A stretch of 64,000 nt of DNA from the NCBI GenBank assembly GCA_020080175.1, contig JAGHQL010000077.1, positions 53,139 through 117,138 of the forward strand, written 5' to 3'. A program made the position numbers and the translations under genes. Numbering within the stretch: position 1 is the stretch's first letter; each line of letters opens with the position of its first letter. A model generated the notes under the pieces. That model had not been told where the DNA came from, did no database searches, and was given only the letters and a program-made list of their open reading frames with translations. The stretch comes from Glutinoglossum americanum (taxonomy: Eukaryota > Ascomycota > Geoglossomycetes > Geoglossales > Geoglossaceae). This document shows positions 1 through 12,598 of the stretch, piece by piece.

Positions 1-2101
1 GTGAATTGCGAGTGCTGGGTCTTGATGGCAGCATCTTGTGACGAGTAAGTTTTGGAGCGAGCCGACTCGGCTTCTCTAGTATCTGCCGCTAATTTTGCGT
101 CGGTTTCGTTATGGTGCTGCAAAAGGACGCTGCGTTGCATTCTGTGTACCCTATGGAACGCGATCCAGAGGCCCTCGAGCTCACGAGCGGTTGCTCTAAG
201 CCGCTGGTTTTCAATCCTTCCGATGCGCTCTTCTGTCTCCCTTCTCTGCCTTCGTTCGCGTTCCAATTGCAACTTCTCTTCGCGCTGGCATTCTTCTTCA
301 CGCCTGGTCGCCTCCCTAGCTTCCTCCTCTGCACGAGCTATCGCCTGCTCTATCTCCTCGCGCTCGTGTCTTTCGACGGCAGCGATTGCAGCCGCCCCTT
401 CCGCAGCTTCCTCATCCTCCTGATCTGCCTGTTGTTGTAGAGCCTGATGTCTATTAACCTCATCTTCCTCCGTACAAGCGCAAGTCTTCCACTGCACCCC
501 GCCTAGATATTGTTAACATGCTATCTCTCGAGTCATAAGCAAGAAGAGAGATCAACATACATGTGTAGCAAAACTGAGCCTTGCACTTGCACGTGATATG
601 AATACACCCAGATTGCTTCTCAACCATGTTCTTACACTGATAACAGCGTCTCCAGCCACTGCGATGAGCCTGCCGCAGCGTTGCTTCCAGAGCAGAATCC
701 TGAGGGCAGTCGGTCCCAGCGTTGTGGGCTTTACCCTTGCAAATGAAACAGATTTTACGTCGGCAGTACTTGCACCTGATCATATTGAACTTGACGGCCG
801 TCTTGCTGGGAGGGTTCCATCTTGAACAAGATGGGTAGGGGCAGAAGAGACGATCACCTGCCGGTACCGCATACTCCCTCGCTTTGCGCTTGTAGAGGGC
901 CTTTTGCGTGAAACTTAGGTGCCCTTGGATAACCTTGACCGGGATTTCCGTAAGGCAACATTTGGGTGGGAAGTATGACTCATCCATCAACGCTGTGCTA
1001 TAGACAGGTAATAGTCAGCGCTCTGACCAGTGATGCGAGCGTATTCTCCATCAGTTTTTGAGAGACTAAAGCCGAATCCGAAGTAAAAAGGAGTAGAACA
1101 CATACACAACCAGCTTGGAGAAGCATTCTGAGCAATACTTATGCTGACACTGGAGAGCTACCAACTTCCTATTTTTCATGCCGTCCATGCACGAAACGCA
1201 CTCACTATCCATTTAGTCAGTAACAAACCTAAGCAGTCACACGGAGTACAGCGGGAGGTGTATACCCTTCGCTCATCCTCTCTTTCCAAAACTTTTTAAT
1301 TTGGGCTGCTCCCGGGGAGGTTAGGCGGGGTCCCGTTATTTTGCTGTTTGCCGGCAGTGAGTTGAAGTATGGGATAAACCATAGAGACCCACTTGAACTA
1401 GCCTCAGCCTTTTGCACTGGGGCTTTGGGATATCTGCTTTGGGATCCTCGACTTGAGGTGGAGCTTCGAGAGGTCGATGGTGTAAGCCCTGGGTTTCGTA
1501 TGCTAGACCCATTGGACTGAACTTCGCTTGATGCAGAACTATTGGAGCTGCCCGAATCCTGTCGTATGTGTTGACTGTCGCTAGAGCTAGCTAGGGCGGG
1601 GTGGTCACCGTCTGTTGGGTCCGTAGATAGGGAAGAGTGGCCGGGTTCGAACTCTTCGAAACCCAGTTTTGATAGAGGATCCCGTAGAGATACCCCTCCA
1701 GCCGCCAGCTGCTTTGCTAGTGACTCTCGGATAATTCTGCGGATTTCTTGAGGAGTGCCGACTTCAACTAATGCCAGTTCTTTCTCCGGCAACTCGGATT
1801 GCCGCCATTCATCCACTCGACTACCTAGTTCAGCGGGCTCAACGGGGGAATCCGGTGCGGCTGGGTTGGTGGAGGTCCATCTTTGCGCCGCTCTATACTC
1901 TTCATTCTGTCTGGGCAGACGCCTCTGTTCTTCCCACTCCTCATGCACTGCCGGCCGCGGATCTTGCGTCAGCAGTCCCCGAACTCGATATAGTTCAATC
2001 CCTATAGCATGGATATCTGAGGTGATCGACGACCCGGAAGTTATTGCCGTACCGGTGTTGTTTATAGTCCTTAGCGTTAGGGCAGCACAGGAAGCTGCCA
2101 T
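1..2101 (-). CDS. RBR-type E3 ubiquitin ligase (RING1-IBR-RING2), partial at left edge
   Basis: Ubiquitin ligase of the RING-between-RING family, which passes ubiquitin from an E2 through a cysteine in RING2. My exon model is 2101-1266, 1204-1106, 997-561 and 502 to beyond 1, with phases matching at each junction and GT...AG introns. The first 278 residues are Ser/Pro-rich and probably disordered. RING1 follows (ECVSC, then LQCQHKYCSECF and PPKCC), then the IBR (CPYPSC, CKYC, CFICKG) and RING2 (CYQC, then GCIHITCKC, CYTC and WKTCAC). The cysteine in GCIHITC is the expected catalytic residue and is present. After RING2 the frame stays open for about 150 residues rich in Glu, Arg, Gln and Ala, which looks like a long coiled coil, and leaves the window still open. 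The start ATG at 2101 is the first in frame; an upstream exon cannot be excluded. A second RBR gene lies about 10.5 kb away on the same strand. Confidence 0.85.
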
Positions 2102-3485
2102 AATTATAACTGATCACCACCCGACACCAGCGATGCTACTGTGTCTATGGGAAAGAAGAGAAAAAAAGGCCCCAAGTCGATTTAAAGAGCTAGGAAGGGA
2201 ATGTTTGGGGCCTTGCTCTATCTATGCTGTCATAGCCCAGGCAGCCTCGAGAGTGTATTCGTACAGCCCGAGTGGGAAGCCTCTCCAAGCCTTCGATTCC
2301 CGAAAGAGAATAGCATTATGGTGGGAGCCTGACAAGAAAGCGGGCCGATCCACCACTATCGCCTGCAGAATGCGACACGAGATAAACGCTGCCAGCACGC
2401 CTATCACCTCCTCCGCTTTTCACCTATCACTGTTGGCGGGGTCTCGAGCACTGGCGGCGCTAATTTAGCGGACACGAGCCAAGCCTCTTCCTTGATCGCT
2501 TGACCTGCTCCTGGCCAAAGGCAGAAACCACTGTTTTACTAAGCCTTAGCCTGTAGTTAACGAAGTCCGCTCCTGCCGTGGTGTTTATGTCATCAGCGGA
2601 GATGGCAGGCAGCAAGTATATTTACAAATTCACAGGTATACAACATGACTTCGTGGAGGGAGCCGGTCTTGGAGGCCTGGCGCTAAGACGCTCTACCCGG
2701 TAAGTCCTTAGGCAGCATCGAAATCGCGCCGATTTGACTTTGCTCTATGGTGGAAAACACATCGTGATGCCTATAGGACATCAACGGCTCGGTGAAGCGT
2801 TCGTCCGTCTTGTTTTCACGAGGTGAAAATCGTCTGTTCATGTCTTAGTACGACGTACTTCCCGGTCGCTTCTCCCCCTCCCTCTTTTTCTTTTTTCTTT
2901 TAACCATTAGGTAAGACTCCGGCTCGAACTCCCAGGCAACAGGTGGCGCACTGCCTCTAATGTATCAACCTTGAGAAAGCCTGCGCAGCATGTCCTGTAA
3001 GGCTGCTACTAGACGCAGCAAAATATTCTACCGAATCAAATGTGGGGACCAAGCGGGAGTGGCTTAGCTTATTTGGCTTCGTCTAAATTAAAATGTTTTC
3101 ATGGTGCTGTGTCTTATAGGCTGAGGACAAGGCACCTCGGAGCTGCGTCCGCAGCCTGACTATCTATTCCTGCGTCGGCTCTATGAAAAGGGGATGCCTA
3201 GTCTGGAGCCCAGTAGGTCACTAAAGAATCCTTTTTATGAGTACGCGAGAGCTTCTATATACTGGGGAGTCACAGAAAAATGATAAACAAGCCAGTGTCC
3301 CAAGATCTAAGAAACTCCGGGAATCTAAGAAGCAGTCTAACTTAATTGGAATTTCAATGCATCATTTGACAAGAGGAGGACCAACTCTAAATGCAGAGGG
3401 TATCGTCGTGATCTAAGTCCCAGTAGAAAGGCGAGGCGGGCGACCCAACAAATACTCCGGAAGAACAAGCCCTGAGGAGGAAAGT
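2102..3485. other. Intergenic region between IMPase 3' end and RBR gene 5' end
   Basis: This stretch lies downstream of the inositol monophosphatase and upstream of the RBR gene, both on the minus strand, so it should hold a terminator and a promoter. Open frames here are short and lack recognisable motifs or biased codon use. A pyrimidine-rich run lies near 2872-2905. I see no RNA gene or repeat family. Confidence 0.5.
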
Positions 3486-4653
3486 TCAAGAGGTGTAGTC
3501 ATATGTCCCAACGACATTGCTCCATAATTCCTCAATAATCTCTTTTTGCCCAGATGGTGCGGCGCGGATTGCGAGGTACTTGCGCCCGTCAACGGTGGGT
3601 TCCCAGTTCCCAGGATTGGCATCGACAACGATCCCACCAGCTTCCTCGAGAATAATCCACCCGGCGGCAACATCCCATGCCCAACAGCCACCCTCCTGTT
3701 TTGTTCGTCAGCGCTCATGTAATTCCCTCATACTGGGGGACGATATTACGAAGGAAGCTTATAGGAACAGGTGGAGTACTGACCCAATAGGCATCCACAT
3801 ACCCCGCTGCAACCGCACAAAAATTCAGTGCCGCGCTCCCCATACATCGCAGGCTGTGGACCATTGCACCGCCATCTTCTGCGCTTCCCGCAAGCCTCCT
3901 AAAGGTTTTGTACTTGGTATCCCAGTTTCGCCCAGAACGGTCCGAGCCCCATTCCACAGCAACTAAAGCACTGGTGAGGCCCATTAAAGGCTCAGGAAAG
4001 GCTTTGAGCGGGAGGCGAGTAGTGAGATTTAGATAGGCACCACGGCCTCGAATGGCAGTGAACATACGGTGTTGGAAAGGGTTATAGATTACTCCAACCA
4101 CTGGTTTCTTCCTAAGGGTAAATCCGAGGGAGATACAGACGTTGGGAAAACCATGGACAAAATTGATGGTCCTAAATCACCTGTTTAGTGGCAGCCAACT
4201 GGTTAGAATTTGGGCGTGAATCGATCTTCATACCCGTCAATTGGATCGCATATGAAAGTTGGAGCATCAGTGAGCTTCATTCCAGGTTGATAAGTCTCCT
4301 CACCGAGGAATCTAGATTTGGTCGTTCAAGTCAACTTTGAACTATCGGTAAAGATAGTGGGTAGGAGGTATGAACCTACTCGTAATTTACATATTTGGCC
4401 TTCAGCGCCGTGTAAACCATCTTTTCAATTGCCTGGTCTGTCTCAGTTACCAGATCAGAAGCTTCGGGATAAGTCAGCAAGCACATTTCGACGTGTTTTT
4501 CAGCTCAATTGGACCGATCTCACAATTCTTTTTTGAATCCGTAGTCAAAGTCGACGGATTGGCCGCTAGAGCCATCTCTCCAGCCTTTTTAGCCAACTCA
4601 ACTAGGAAGTCATGGATCTCCTGGAGATTCGGCTCGTGCGTTACGACAGTCAT
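3486..4653 (-). CDS. Inositol monophosphatase family phosphatase
   Basis: Mg-dependent phosphatase that probably hydrolyses inositol monophosphate to free inositol; fungal relatives include the QutG-like proteins. Model: exons 4653-4524, 4461-4380, 4311-4234, 4171-3784 and 3695-3486, total 888 nt, 295 aa, the usual family length. Metal-binding motifs are in order: FLGEET near residue 77 (motif 1, Glu pair), CDPIDGTINFVHGFP near residues 91-105 (motif 2) and GGCWAWDVAAGW near the start of the last exon (motif 3, Asp). In motif 2 an Ile stands where Thr is more usual. Introns have GTGAGA, GTAGGT, GTATGA and GTCAGT donors. The gene is divergent from sfh5. Quinate-pathway use is possible, but no other qut gene is visible, so a general inositol role is the safer reading. 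Confidence 0.9.
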
Positions 4654-6036
4654 GACGTCGGTGTTGATTGAGAATGGTAATTGAACAACGTGAACAGAAA
4701 TTGATGAAACTAGAGTGTAAACTGACAGGACAGAAGGATTAAAGGAATATGAAAGAAAAGTTAGAGGCCCCGGCGGGTTGCGAGCGGAAGGATTTTATTT
4801 TGAAACAGGTGTTGGTAGGAAAAAATATGCCTGTGCCGGCCTTCGGCTATCGATAAGGGAAAATTGGCGTCCCGGCTCACCGCTTTCTTTTTATGCCATG
4901 GGTGTTTCGTGCATTTCGTACGGACATGAGTGATTCCGTTCCCAAAGACAGCGACTTTGGTAGACAGGGCCCGGGTCGCTTGCATGCAAGACCAGTCTTC
5001 GATGTTGCTGTTTGATTCCGAGAAAATATCTAGACCATTTGTCTAGTTCCGTGGCTATTAATGTTGTCCGAGCTGCAAAATGCATGTGCTACCTAATCAG
5101 GACGAATCCGCGGCCCGGTTTATCGAAGTTTGTCATAAATCATAGATTGAGATTCGCTCGCCTCCTACATATAAAGACGCCCGGATTCGAGCTGGAGATC
5201 ATGCGATAATGCTCAGGACGACTTGTGGTTGTCCAACAGCGAATCCTGCAAGACATGCGGGTAAAGCAGGACACGCACTGATATCCTATCTATCCCAGCC
5301 TGAAGATAGAGTCAAGCCCTACATCCGTCGCATGTCGACTTATCAACATCAACGACGACACCAATAACAGGCTCTGGATGAACATATGCCGGAAGTTTGC
5401 TAATTCCTCCGCTCATGTTGCCGCGGTATATTCCCGAACTAACAGCTAGGATTACCGGTTATTGATAGCCAATTGGGCATATATGACGACAAAGATGTTT
5501 TCAAGGCCTGCCGCCATTCATTTAATTGGGGCATTAAGGGATTTTTGCGAGAGAATAGGACAATGAAGCAAATTTGAGGAGATTCTGGTTTTCGAATTTA
5601 AGGATTTACCCGATGGAGGTGTTTGCTGATTCCCGGGCTTTCTCAATGTCGCTGAATGTCCTCGAGTAGGATAGACGAGCGCAAGGGAGGCCGCATAGCC
5701 TGGGGGGAGGAGTTTTGGAATGAAGCCAATGTTTGGTAGAAAGTCTCCGAGATTGAGGTAACAAGGATAGAGGGGTAGGACTGAGACGGTTGGTGGGTTC
5801 AAGAACGCCAAGCAAAGCGGCTCTTCGGCGGTCCTCTATCGCTTAATTTATCGCCGGAATTTTAGCTCCGTTTTGCCGACCCAAATTTTTGGTTTTCTGC
5901 TATAGTTTCGTATTCTCAACTTCACGGCAGCTCACCCACGTTCCCTTCACAGTCCTGATACTTCACCTTGCAGACGAGATATCACTTCTGCAGGTAATCT
6001 GAGAGGTGTCTAGCACTGCTAAAACCAGTGAGCGAG
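4654..6036. other. Divergent intergenic region (IMPase / sfh5)
   Basis: This 1.38 kb stretch separates two divergently transcribed genes and should hold both promoters. The longest open frames (about 5518-5815, minus strand) show no conserved motif and I do not call them. No tandem repeat or RNA gene was seen. Confidence 0.5.
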
Positions 6037-7264
6037 ATGGACCCTGACAAAGGAGACCAATCCGGTGCTATTCATGTTGAACGTAGAGAGGTTGCTGAGG
6101 CAAGCTCCTCCAAGGTAAGAACATAGAGCTTGGAGGCTGTTACTCTGAAAAGTAATCCTTACCGCTTTCCAGTCTGATGCAAGCAATGTTGAACATGCGT
6201 ATGGCCAACCTGATACACATGGTGCTGGACTCAAGGTAAGTCAACTCATCTCTCCCTACTTCTCCGTGTGCACAAGAGATCCCTGATCTCTCTTTAGAAA
6301 GATCCCGATGCCTACCCTGAATGGCCTGATCTCCCGAAGGACCATCCACTTGTTAAGTTCGAAGCTGCGTTGCCGGCGGTCTTACAATCAGCTGGTGATA
6401 ATGAGATTTGGGGCTTTCGTTTGAGACATATGGAGACAGACCCAAAACGACGATTTCAAAGTAGAAATATTCTTCAGAAGTTTCTACGCGCCAACGCCAA
6501 CAATGTGGATCGCGCAGCCCTTCAATTGATTCAGACTCTCAAATGGCGCTCCGAGTTTGAGGCTTCTCATACTATACTTGAGACCTTCAACAAGAACCGT
6601 TTTGGGGGAGTTGGCTATATTACTACTATTGATGATCCGAACAAAGACGAGAACAAGGTCGTCATTACCTGGAACATCTATGGTTCCGTCAAGGACAACC
6701 AGAATACATTTGGCGATGTTGACGGGTAATTTTCGTCTTCTCTTCGATTTGAGTGCATAGTTGATATGTGATAGTTTCCTCCGTTGGCGTGTTGCCTTGA
6801 TGGAAATGGCTATGAAGGAGCTTAACTTTAATGCTGGTAGAGCGGTCATTCCCGACTATGGTTGTGGTCCCGATCCATATCAGATCATCCAAGTCCACGA
6901 CTACCTCTCGGTCAATTTCTTCAGCATGGACTCTTCTGTCCGAGCCTCGTCTAAGCGCGTCATCGAGGTGTTTAGGGATCACTATCCCGAGATGCTTGCT
7001 AGAAAGTTCTTTGTTAATGTGCCCGTTGTGATGGGATGGGTATATGGCACTATGAAGCTCCTTCTCCCAGCAGCGACTACAAACAAGTTTACTTTCATGA
7101 GCTATGGCAACCAACTTGCGAAGGAGATTGGTGAAGCTATACCTGAAGTTTACGGTGGTAAAGGTGCGGCCTTGGACAAGATCAATCTTGCTCCTAAGCT
7201 CAGCGATAAGTACTCCAAGTACCCCGAGCATGAAGAGGAAGGTAAAGGAAAAGCTGTTAGTTAG
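6037..7264 (+). CDS. sfh5: Sec14-like phosphatidylinositol transfer protein Sfh5
   Basis: CRAL-TRIO/Sec14 family protein. Fungal Sfh5 is annotated as a non-classical phosphatidylinositol transfer protein at ER and membranes, and the yeast protein has been shown to bind heme. Exons are 6037-6114, 6173-6235, 6298-6725 and 6775-7264, total 1059 nt, 352 aa. The introns of 58, 62 and 49 nt start GTAAGA, GTAAGT and GTAATT. The first two exons code for a short variable N-terminus; the CRAL-TRIO N-lobe begins around residue 60 (QSAGDNEIWGFRL), followed by FLRANANNVDRAALQL and the Sec14 lobe (IIQVHDYLSVNFF, then DHYPEMLARKFFVNVP and FMSYGNQLAKEIG). The tail is short and charged. The start is the first ATG before a clean donor. 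Family assignment is firm; lipid or heme ligand is from family knowledge only. Confidence 0.9.
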
Positions 7265-8317
7265 GTTTTATCGTGTCTCCTTTTGCCTTGCTGTCCACTT
7301 GCCGGGTAAAAGGAGAGTGCGTTTTACAGTGGGAAAGTTTTAACCTCACTTCGCTTGCTGGGAAAACTCCACTAGGGATAGGAAATTTGGCTTCTTTCTA
7401 GCATGATGTTTCAACGGGCTTTTTTGCGGATACCAAATGGTTTGTTACTCTTCAGCGTGGCACAATTTGCCTTGGAATTAGTGATACCACTATAAAAGCT
7501 TTATATTGATACAACCTTCACATACTAGATATACATATACACGCCGGGAAGGGTCAAAAAGGGCCGGGGCCAGGGGAATGAATACACTAACCTTAACCCT
7601 CCCTTGCGTGAAGCGCTTCGTATATATTGAAGTACGTAGTTTGTAAGATAGATAAAACTCATCATATACTAAATAGTGGTTTGGATATTCAGGATCATTT
7701 CAACTAGTCGGTTATCTTATCAGATGATCAAGCCAGGGTGCGTTTCGGTGAGCGACGAGAGCGTAAGGAAGTTAGTAGACGTCAACATCCTATCAGATTC
7801 TTATTGCCCATTCTGTGCGGGAGGATGTTGATACATCTCTATAATAATGTGCCTCACAAAGTTGTATGATGCTGGGCTTTTGTGGCTTGAACACCTTAAC
7901 ATGGGTTTATGGATACCATGAAACTAGCCACGAAACCAGTAAACACACTAAAACCATAGTCGCCGGTCTAGCCGCTGCTACGGATGCGTTGTGGCTAGAC
8001 ATCAAGTTTTTTCTTCGTCCTGTTTGACTTACGGCCAGCGCCCGCCAAGAATCCAAGTTGCATGTGATAATGCGATGGCGGATTGCGCCGAGTGATCTCC
8101 CGGTCTAGTGATTTCTTGACCCGCAACGAACAGAGCTCGTTATTCAATAATAGGTATATTTTTATCCCTTCTCATCCATGTCTGGAGGAAGTCTCTTTGA
8201 ATGCTCCTTACTCCACGAACATATCAACTCGCACAGGTACCGGACAAAGGACCAGTGAGGCTAGGTACAACCTTCAACTCTTCTGGCAACCTCGCTGCAC
8301 AACGCTGCGCAAAGAAG
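7265..8317. other. Intergenic region between sfh5 and lipase gene
   Basis: About 1.05 kb between two plus-strand genes, expected to hold the sfh5 3' UTR and the lipase promoter. It is AT-rich near 7480-7700. An open frame at about 8083-8367 overlaps the lipase first exon in another frame and has no family features. Confidence 0.45.
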
Positions 8318-11300
8318 ATGTTGCTGGTCTGCCAGATTGGGGCTGTGAAGGTTGGAGAGGTTATACGGTAGAGCTACCTATCCTGGAGGAGTTGAAGTGT
8401 GTGGAGGCTGAATACTGGTGATTAGGTACACTCTCACATATACTCCATCAGAGGATCGCATTCTACCAATACCCTCCGCTCTCCACGTCAGATTGAAAAA
8501 CACCTCTGCAATCCCATTACGAGCAGCCTATCTCCATGGGCCATATACGCTCTATGTAGCTGCATATGCTTCTACATTCAACCCTAACCGTAAAGTCGAG
8601 TCTCCCAAACGAGATGGCGTACCGCAGTTTGAGCCGAATCTCAAGGCTGGAGGTGTTTGGACTGCGAAGTTGGTTGTCCCTGAGGAGATAAGGAGGGCTT
8701 CGGAGACAGCTGCAGCAAGATATGGTCCTGAGAATGAGAAGAAAGGTGTTTCCTGGGTGATCGAGATAGCGTCTCAAGTCATATTTTCTGCCTCCGCCTC
8801 GGTGCATTATGAACTCCTAGTGGGAAGGGATGAGAATTCGCTTGGTCTTGGATTCCCAACTATCGGATCTGCGGGTTACCCCGCGGGTCAAGTGCAGGAT
8901 CACCGACAAGACCCAGGACACCACGTTGGGCATAATCCCCTCCGTCCAAAAGGAGTATTCTCGAAGGCGATAAAGTTGGAGGTGGATGACACCGAAAGTC
9001 TTTGGAACACGCCGCCATTTCCAAAGGAGAACTATGGGGGGAACGAGAGGGGTGCGGATCGGGAATATCCAGACCCAGGCGAGGAGGATATTCCAGCAGC
9101 CGATAGAGAAAGAGGAGGTATGCAGGGCGTAGGAGATAAGAGGCAAAAGGTACACTTGGTCGTTTTGACGCATGGTCTGCATGGAAACCTTGGTGCAGAC
9201 ATGTTGTACCTCAAAGAAGCCATAGATGCTACTGCAAAGCAAGCCCGTGAAGATGCAAAGGAAAGGAGCGCAATTCGGAAGAAATCTCAGGAGATGAAGG
9301 GCCCTTCAGAGCAGCTGGGCTCAGGCTCTAGCCGGCAAGAAGCAGGGTCATCAAACTCTTTGAATCACGAGCCGTTGTCACAAGGGAATTCCACTGACGG
9401 ATGTATTGAGGATGATGGCGATGGGGATGAACAGGTGATCGTTCGCGGGTTTGCGGGTAACGCGGTCCGCACCGAGCGTGGTATCAAATACCTTGGCAAA
9501 CGCCTTGCCAAATACGTTCTGCAAATGACTTTCCCCGATCAACCGTTCCTGCCAGTCAAGAGATCCACAACTAGGTCTCTGACTTGGGCTTTGACTGGCC
9601 AACAGCCCGATGGTCCGCAGGCCGGCGAGCCCGCTCACAAAGGGAGCACCATCCATAGAGAAATGAAGAGCAAGGACCCAGTGTATAAGATCACAAGCAT
9701 AAGCTTCATCAGCCATTCCCTTGGGGGTCTGATACAGACCTACGCCCTTGCGTACATTCAAAAGCATTCACCGCATTTCTTCGATAACATTAGGCCTATC
9801 AATTTTATTACTCTTGCAACACCATTTCTTGGACTGAGCAACGAGAACCCCCTTTATGTAAAATTCGCGCTTGACTTTGGTCTTGTCGGTAGAACAGGTC
9901 AAGACCTTGGCTTGACCTGGAGGCCGCCCACTCTTGCAAGGAGCGGATGGGATGCGGTCATTGGCGGCCTCAGCACAGGGGCGCATAATCGCAAAGACCA
10001 GGCATCATTGTCGAAGCCACTGTTGCGAGTTCTGCCTACAGGGCCCGCGCACGAAGTACTGAAGCGATTCAGGAACAGGACTGTCTACGCAAATGTTGTC
10101 AACGACGGAATTGTGCCCTTACGAACAAGTTGTCTGCTTTTCCTCGATTGGCAAGGGCTTGGGAGAGTGGAGAAAGCTAGAAGGGAGAACGGTGTGGTGG
10201 GAACAATGGCGGGGTGGGGTTGGGCGGAGTTGACAGGTGCCACTTCGTCTAGTCGTGGAAAGAGCCTTTTGATAGATGAAGGTGACAGCGATCCTAGTGA
10301 CGAAGGGTCGAACACGCCTACACGGCGGGGTCATGGAGAAACTGTCCCTCAGCCTTCGGAGACAAACGATGGCGATAATGATGTGACCGGATCTCTTAAT
10401 CCAACAGCATATCAATTTCTCTCCTCGGACCGCAATTCACGTGGAGGCGAAGCTCCTCCCCATAGGGAGCTATTGGCTAGGACCCCTTCAAATGGGCTTG
10501 GTGGGTTTTTTAGGTTCTTTCAGCCGAGCCAAGGAAAAGCACACCCGAAGAGCTCAAAGGCCTATAAAAGGGGCCAGACCATGTCTCCAACTAGAGATCC
10601 AGTATCGGACAGAAGCTCGTGCTCAGTTGAGAGGAGGGAGGAGTTATGTAACGTGGCAGGCCCTGCAGCCCCAAACAAGCGTCTTTCTGCAACAAGAGGT
10701 GAATTGGCCGTGGGAAATGAGGACGATGACCTTGCTCCACCTAAAACAACCATCTTCGAATCTGCGGGCGATGTTCTAAATCCGCCCATTCCTCCAACAG
10801 ATTTCATCATCGACCCATCCAAGCGCTCTCGTACCATTTTTCATGATCGTATTTACCAACCCCAAGATATCCCGCCTCCGCCTATCAAACACCGGGTGAC
10901 CTCAAGGGGACGAGACTCAACAGATACAGACACAGCTACTGTTAGCACTGTCTCTAGTGCATACGGAAATGAAGACACATCTAGTATGAGTGTGGAAGAA
11001 AAGATTGCTCGTGCTTACCACCATGACCTCTCCTGGCGTAAAGTCTTGGTTCGTTTGGAACCAGATGCTCATAACAATATGATTGTGAGGCGAATGTTCT
11101 CGAATGCGTATGGGTGGCCTGTAGTGCAGCACCTCTGTGACACGCATTTCGCCGACAATTATGTGACTCAAACTCGGGACGGGGAGCTAGGTGTTGAGCA
11201 AGTGAAAGGTAGGGACAAAGGAGTTAACGCAGGGGGCGGAGGTGTGGCAACAGAGGGCCCGCAGCTGAGAACCGATAGGCAAAGCGCAGCTGAGAAACCA

Positions 11301-11831
11301 GAGGAACGCGATAAACTTCATGAGATGGTATCACCTACCGGGAGTAGGTCCAATAACCGTATACCGATATCAAGAGCAGGGACGTTTGACTCCGCACAGT
11401 GGAGCGATGCTTACCTCGAAGTCACAGACGACGAGGACGATACGGACCAAAGCCCTTCCGAAGCAAGGGGCGGTCTGGAAGGTGGGATTCTCGGGCGGTT
11501 TCTGGGCCCACTTTCTCCCGCTAGTGCCGAAACGCCGACAGTAGGAACGAGCGACGCGGAGATCACAGGCTTCTTGTCTGCGCCTCCTGCTAGTACGCAT
11601 ATAGAGATCGCGCCGAGCGACCCCGGTCAAGCGAACCAACGCGATGTCAGTCCGATTCCATCTTTACCTGTTAGCATCACGGAAGACGCTACGCATGTAG
11701 GGTTGAGGAGACCTTTGGATGGAATTAGAGTAGCTAAGAGACGAGAGGGCGACGGTCAGGCGGCTGGTGATAGGGATGAAGGGGGGATTGTGGAAGAAGT
11801 TGCCAGGTTGAGCACATCTGTTAGTCGTTGA
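8318..11831 (+). CDS. Large DUF676-type serine esterase / lipase
   Basis: Alpha/beta-hydrolase of the DUF676 putative serine esterase family, related to yeast Rog1-type lipases that act on glycerolipids. Model: a short first exon 8318-8367 and a main exon 8426-11831, joined by a 58 nt GTAGAG...TTAG intron so that VGEVIRYTLTYTPSEDR is continuous; 1151 aa. Catalytic elements are in order: oxyanion motif LTHGLHGN near residue 264, nucleophile motif ISHSLGG near 445, likely acid NDGIVPLRTS near 575 and likely base DAHNNMIVRRMF near 897. The N-terminal 150 residues match a beta-rich region of this fungal subgroup. A Ser/acidic-rich, probably disordered stretch of about 250 residues separates the acid and the His, and another ends the protein. 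An earlier start codon cannot be excluded because the first exon is only 50 nt. Confidence 0.88.
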
Positions 11832-12598
11832 TAGATTAATGAGCAAGCGTTACTAATTCAGATTCGTTTCGTACACATGGTTATAGACTTGGTTGCTGGT
11901 TTTCTGATAGCAAGTGGGCAGGCATTTGTATGTATACCCATTGTAATTGTGACGACCTCTTAGTCATTATTATTTCTGTTTCATTGCTCTGACAGATACC
12001 TTTCTATCACTTGATTCTTCCCATGGTATAGGCAGCTGCGGATTCCCGATACACCCGTCACTAATTTCAAATGCTTTGCAGCTGAGAGTTGTGTGCAGGG
12101 TGAAGGTGTTGGTGAGTTTGACCGGCGGTTAGGCATAGCAATTTAGCTTATGAGAGAGGGGGAGATAGAATACTTAATAACAAACGGATCCCTTTGATTA
12201 AAATTATCCTAGAAGAACAAACAAGAAGGATAAAAAGTAAAAAGGACACAGCCAAAACAGAATCCAAAAAATGGAGAAACGTATCGCGTTCGTCAAAACC
12301 CTGACCCGTCCATCCACCTAACCCCAGACAAGAAAGCCGAGAACAAAAGCAGTATAACCCCTACTTGCGTTCGCCCAATTTCTCGTATTTCATCTCATCG
12401 TCAGGATAGAAAAGCCGTAAGACATCCGTCCATCACGTCATTCCGAGTCTGTCGTTTGTTCTGCCGTTCAGGCATCGTCAGGGAGAAAAGGATAGGTATT
12501 GGTGTAAAGAGAGACAAAGGATGAAAGCGAGTGAAGCCAAGCAACAAACTCATACCGCTCGCAAGCAGAGCACCAGCAGCTCGATGGAACCGAACACA
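11832..12598. other. Convergent intergenic region (lipase / RBR 2)
   Basis: This 767 bp stretch lies between the 3' ends of two convergent genes. It is AT-rich with A-runs around 12180-12280, as expected for back-to-back 3' UTRs. No coding signal or RNA gene was recognised. Confidence 0.5.

Noticed and set aside
1641-1660. GGTTCGAA-type box resembling a tRNA internal promoter
   Set aside because: It lies inside the coding sequence of the RBR gene and no cloverleaf can be formed around it; no tRNA was found elsewhere.
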